Under the pieces are notes generated by a model. The model had not been told where the DNA came from and searched no databases. It saw nothing but the letters and a program-made list of their open reading frames with translations. The position numbers were made by a program, and so were the translations under genes. 64,000 nt of DNA from Motilibacter rhizosphaerae (GTDB taxonomy: Bacteria; Actinomycetota; Actinomycetes; Motilibacterales; Motilibacteraceae): NCBI RefSeq assembly GCF_004216915.1, contig NZ_SGXD01000004.1, positions 248,001 to 312,000 of the forward strand, written 5' to 3'. Shown here piece after piece: positions 63,130 through 64,000 of the stretch; the first letter of the stretch is position 1, and each line of letters opens with the position of its first letter.

Positions 63130-63999
63130 TCAGCGGGAAGCGAGCCCCAGCGCGGCGTACGCCTCGCGCGTCGCCGTCGAGCGGTTGAGCGTGTAGAAGT
63201 GCAGGCCCGGCGCGCCCCCGTCGAGCAGCCGCTGGCCGAGCTCGACCGCGATCTCCACGCCCACCCGGCGGACCCCCTCCGGGTCGCCGTCGACCGCGTG
63301 CAGGCGGGCGGCGAGCTCGTCGGGGAACGCCGCGCCGGACAGCTGCACCATCCGCTGGATCTGCGCGACGTTGGTCACCGGCATCAGCCCGGGGATGACC
63401 GGCAGGCGGCAGCCGAGGGCGTCGAGGCGGTCCACCAGGCGGAAGTAGTCCTCGGCGCGGAAGAAGAACTGGGTGACGGCGTACTCGGCGCCGGCGTCGG
63501 CCTTGCGGACCAGCACCTCGGCGTCCGCCGCGAGGTCGACGGCCTCGGGGTGCTTCTCGGGGAACGCCGCGACCCCGACGGAGAAGTCGCCGAGCGAGCG
63601 GACGAGCTCGACCAGCTCGACGGCGTAGCGCAGGCCCTCCGGGTGCGGCTGCCACTCGGTGCCGGCACCGGCGGGCGGGTCCCCGCGCAGCGCGAGCACG
63701 TTGCGGATGCCGGCGTCGGCGTACTGCCCGATGACGCTGCGCACCTCGGCGCGCGAGGCGCCGACGCAGGTGAGGTGGGCGACCGGCAGCAGCGTGGTGT
63801 CCTCGGCGATGCGCCGGGTGATGCGGACGGTGCGGTCGCGGGTCGACCCGCCGGCGCCGTAGGTGACGGAGACGAACGTCGGCTGCAGCGGCTCGAGCTC
63901 GCGCACGGCGCGGAACAGCTGGCGCTCCCCCTCGTCGGTCTTCGGCGGGAAGAACTCGAAGGAGTACGACGGCCGGCCGGACGCGAGCAGGGCACCCAC
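63130..63999 (-). CDS. metF: methylenetetrahydrofolate reductase (5' end may lie beyond the window)
   Basis: MetF reduces 5,10-methylene-THF to 5-methyl-THF with FAD, feeding methionine synthesis. The visible 289 residues include the start motif YSFEFFPPKTDEGE, VSVTYGAGGSTRDRT, the LTCVGASRAEV and LALRGDPP motifs, FPEKHPEA, TQFFFRAEDYF and PGLMPVTN. GTG 63999 is the last possible start inside the window, and related proteins often have some 10-20 more residues in front, so the true start may lie outside. The C-terminus LNRST is usual. Confidence 0.95.
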   Translation of the reverse strand: MGALLASGRPSYSFEFFPPKTDEGERQLFRAVRELEPLQPTFVSVTYGAGGSTRDRTVRITRRIAEDTTLLPVAHLTCVGASRAEVRSVIGQYADAGIRNVLALRGDPPAGAGTEWQPHPEGLRYAVELVELVRSLGDFSVGVAAFPEKHPEAVDLAADAEVLVRKADAGAEYAVTQFFFRAEDYFRLVDRLDALGCRLPVIPGLMPVTNVAQIQRMVQLSGAAFPDELAARLHAVDGDPEGVRRVGVEIAVELGQRLLDGGAPGLHFYTLNRSTATREAYAALGLASR

Positions 64000-64000
64000 G

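Overview
The window is very GC-rich (about 75% by eye) and comes from an actinobacterial chromosome. The evidence is a Wag31-type DivIVA, SepF, an ileS gene behind a translational T-box leader, MurE with the meso-diaminopimelate motif, actinobacterial families (DUF3040, DUF6504, SAV_6107 HEPN, DUF222-HNH), GTG starts and GTGA/ATGA overlaps at most gene junctions, and actinobacterial-type SOS boxes. A pigmented, non-streptomycete actinomycete is likely; I cannot name the genus with confidence.

Layout. 1-2.2 kb: a GNAT acetyltransferase cut by the window edge, a 54-residue membrane protein, and a divergent MFS transporter. 2.2-4.2 kb (minus): traR/dksA-lspA-rluD. 4.2-7.6 kb (plus): T-box leader and ileS, ended by a perfect 40-base palindrome. 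7.7-12.2 kb (minus): the distal division module ftsZ-pgeF-yggS-sepF-yggT-divIVA. 12.5-21.5 kb is an insertion into the division and cell wall (dcw) cluster: a large secreted subtilase with repeats, an intergenic repeat array, a LexA-controlled DUF222-HNH (13E12-type) gene, a LacI-sensor diguanylate cyclase and an MFS transporter. 21.5-26.1 kb (minus): ftsW-murG-murC-ftsQ. 26.2-30.5 kb is a second insertion: alpha/beta hydrolase and GH31 glycosidase (plus) against a flippase-like membrane protein (minus). 30.6-40.1 kb (minus): mraZ-rsmH-ftsL-ftsI-murE-murF-mraY-murD, preceded by a five-box MraZ operator. 40.3-45.1 kb (plus): MoxR-DUF58-transglutaminase. 45.2-53.0 kb (minus): DUF3040 and an SOS mutagenesis cluster, DUF6504-HEPN-dnaE2-methyltransferase-dinB. 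53.4-62.5 kb (plus): CrtA-like, CruF-like and CruG-like carotenoid genes, a GAF-PAS-GGDEF-EAL protein, a CrtI/CrtD-type oxidoreductase, an anchored glycosidase and a methyltransferase. 62.5-64 kb (minus): metF and a CDP-alcohol phosphotransferase.

How the genes work together. The dcw genes build the lipid II precursor (MurE, MurF, MraY, MurD, MurG, MurC) and the septal machine (FtsL, FtsI, FtsW, FtsQ, FtsZ, SepF). The usual order is kept but split into three blocks. Two separate loci carry LexA-type boxes matching CGAACRNRYGTTCG: one overlaps a leaderless DUF222-HNH start, the other precedes the dnaE2/dinB operon. The carotenoid genes suggest an acyclic, hydroxylated and glycosylated carotenoid; the early genes (crtE, crtB) are outside the window.

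No rRNA, tRNA, CRISPR array, prophage or insertion sequence was seen. Nothing here is plainly a wholly new system. The most unusual parts are the SOS operon with hairpins in its leader and a minisatellite in its first gene, the LexA-controlled 13E12-like gene beside a repeat array, and a 231-base tail-to-tail overlap of two genes.
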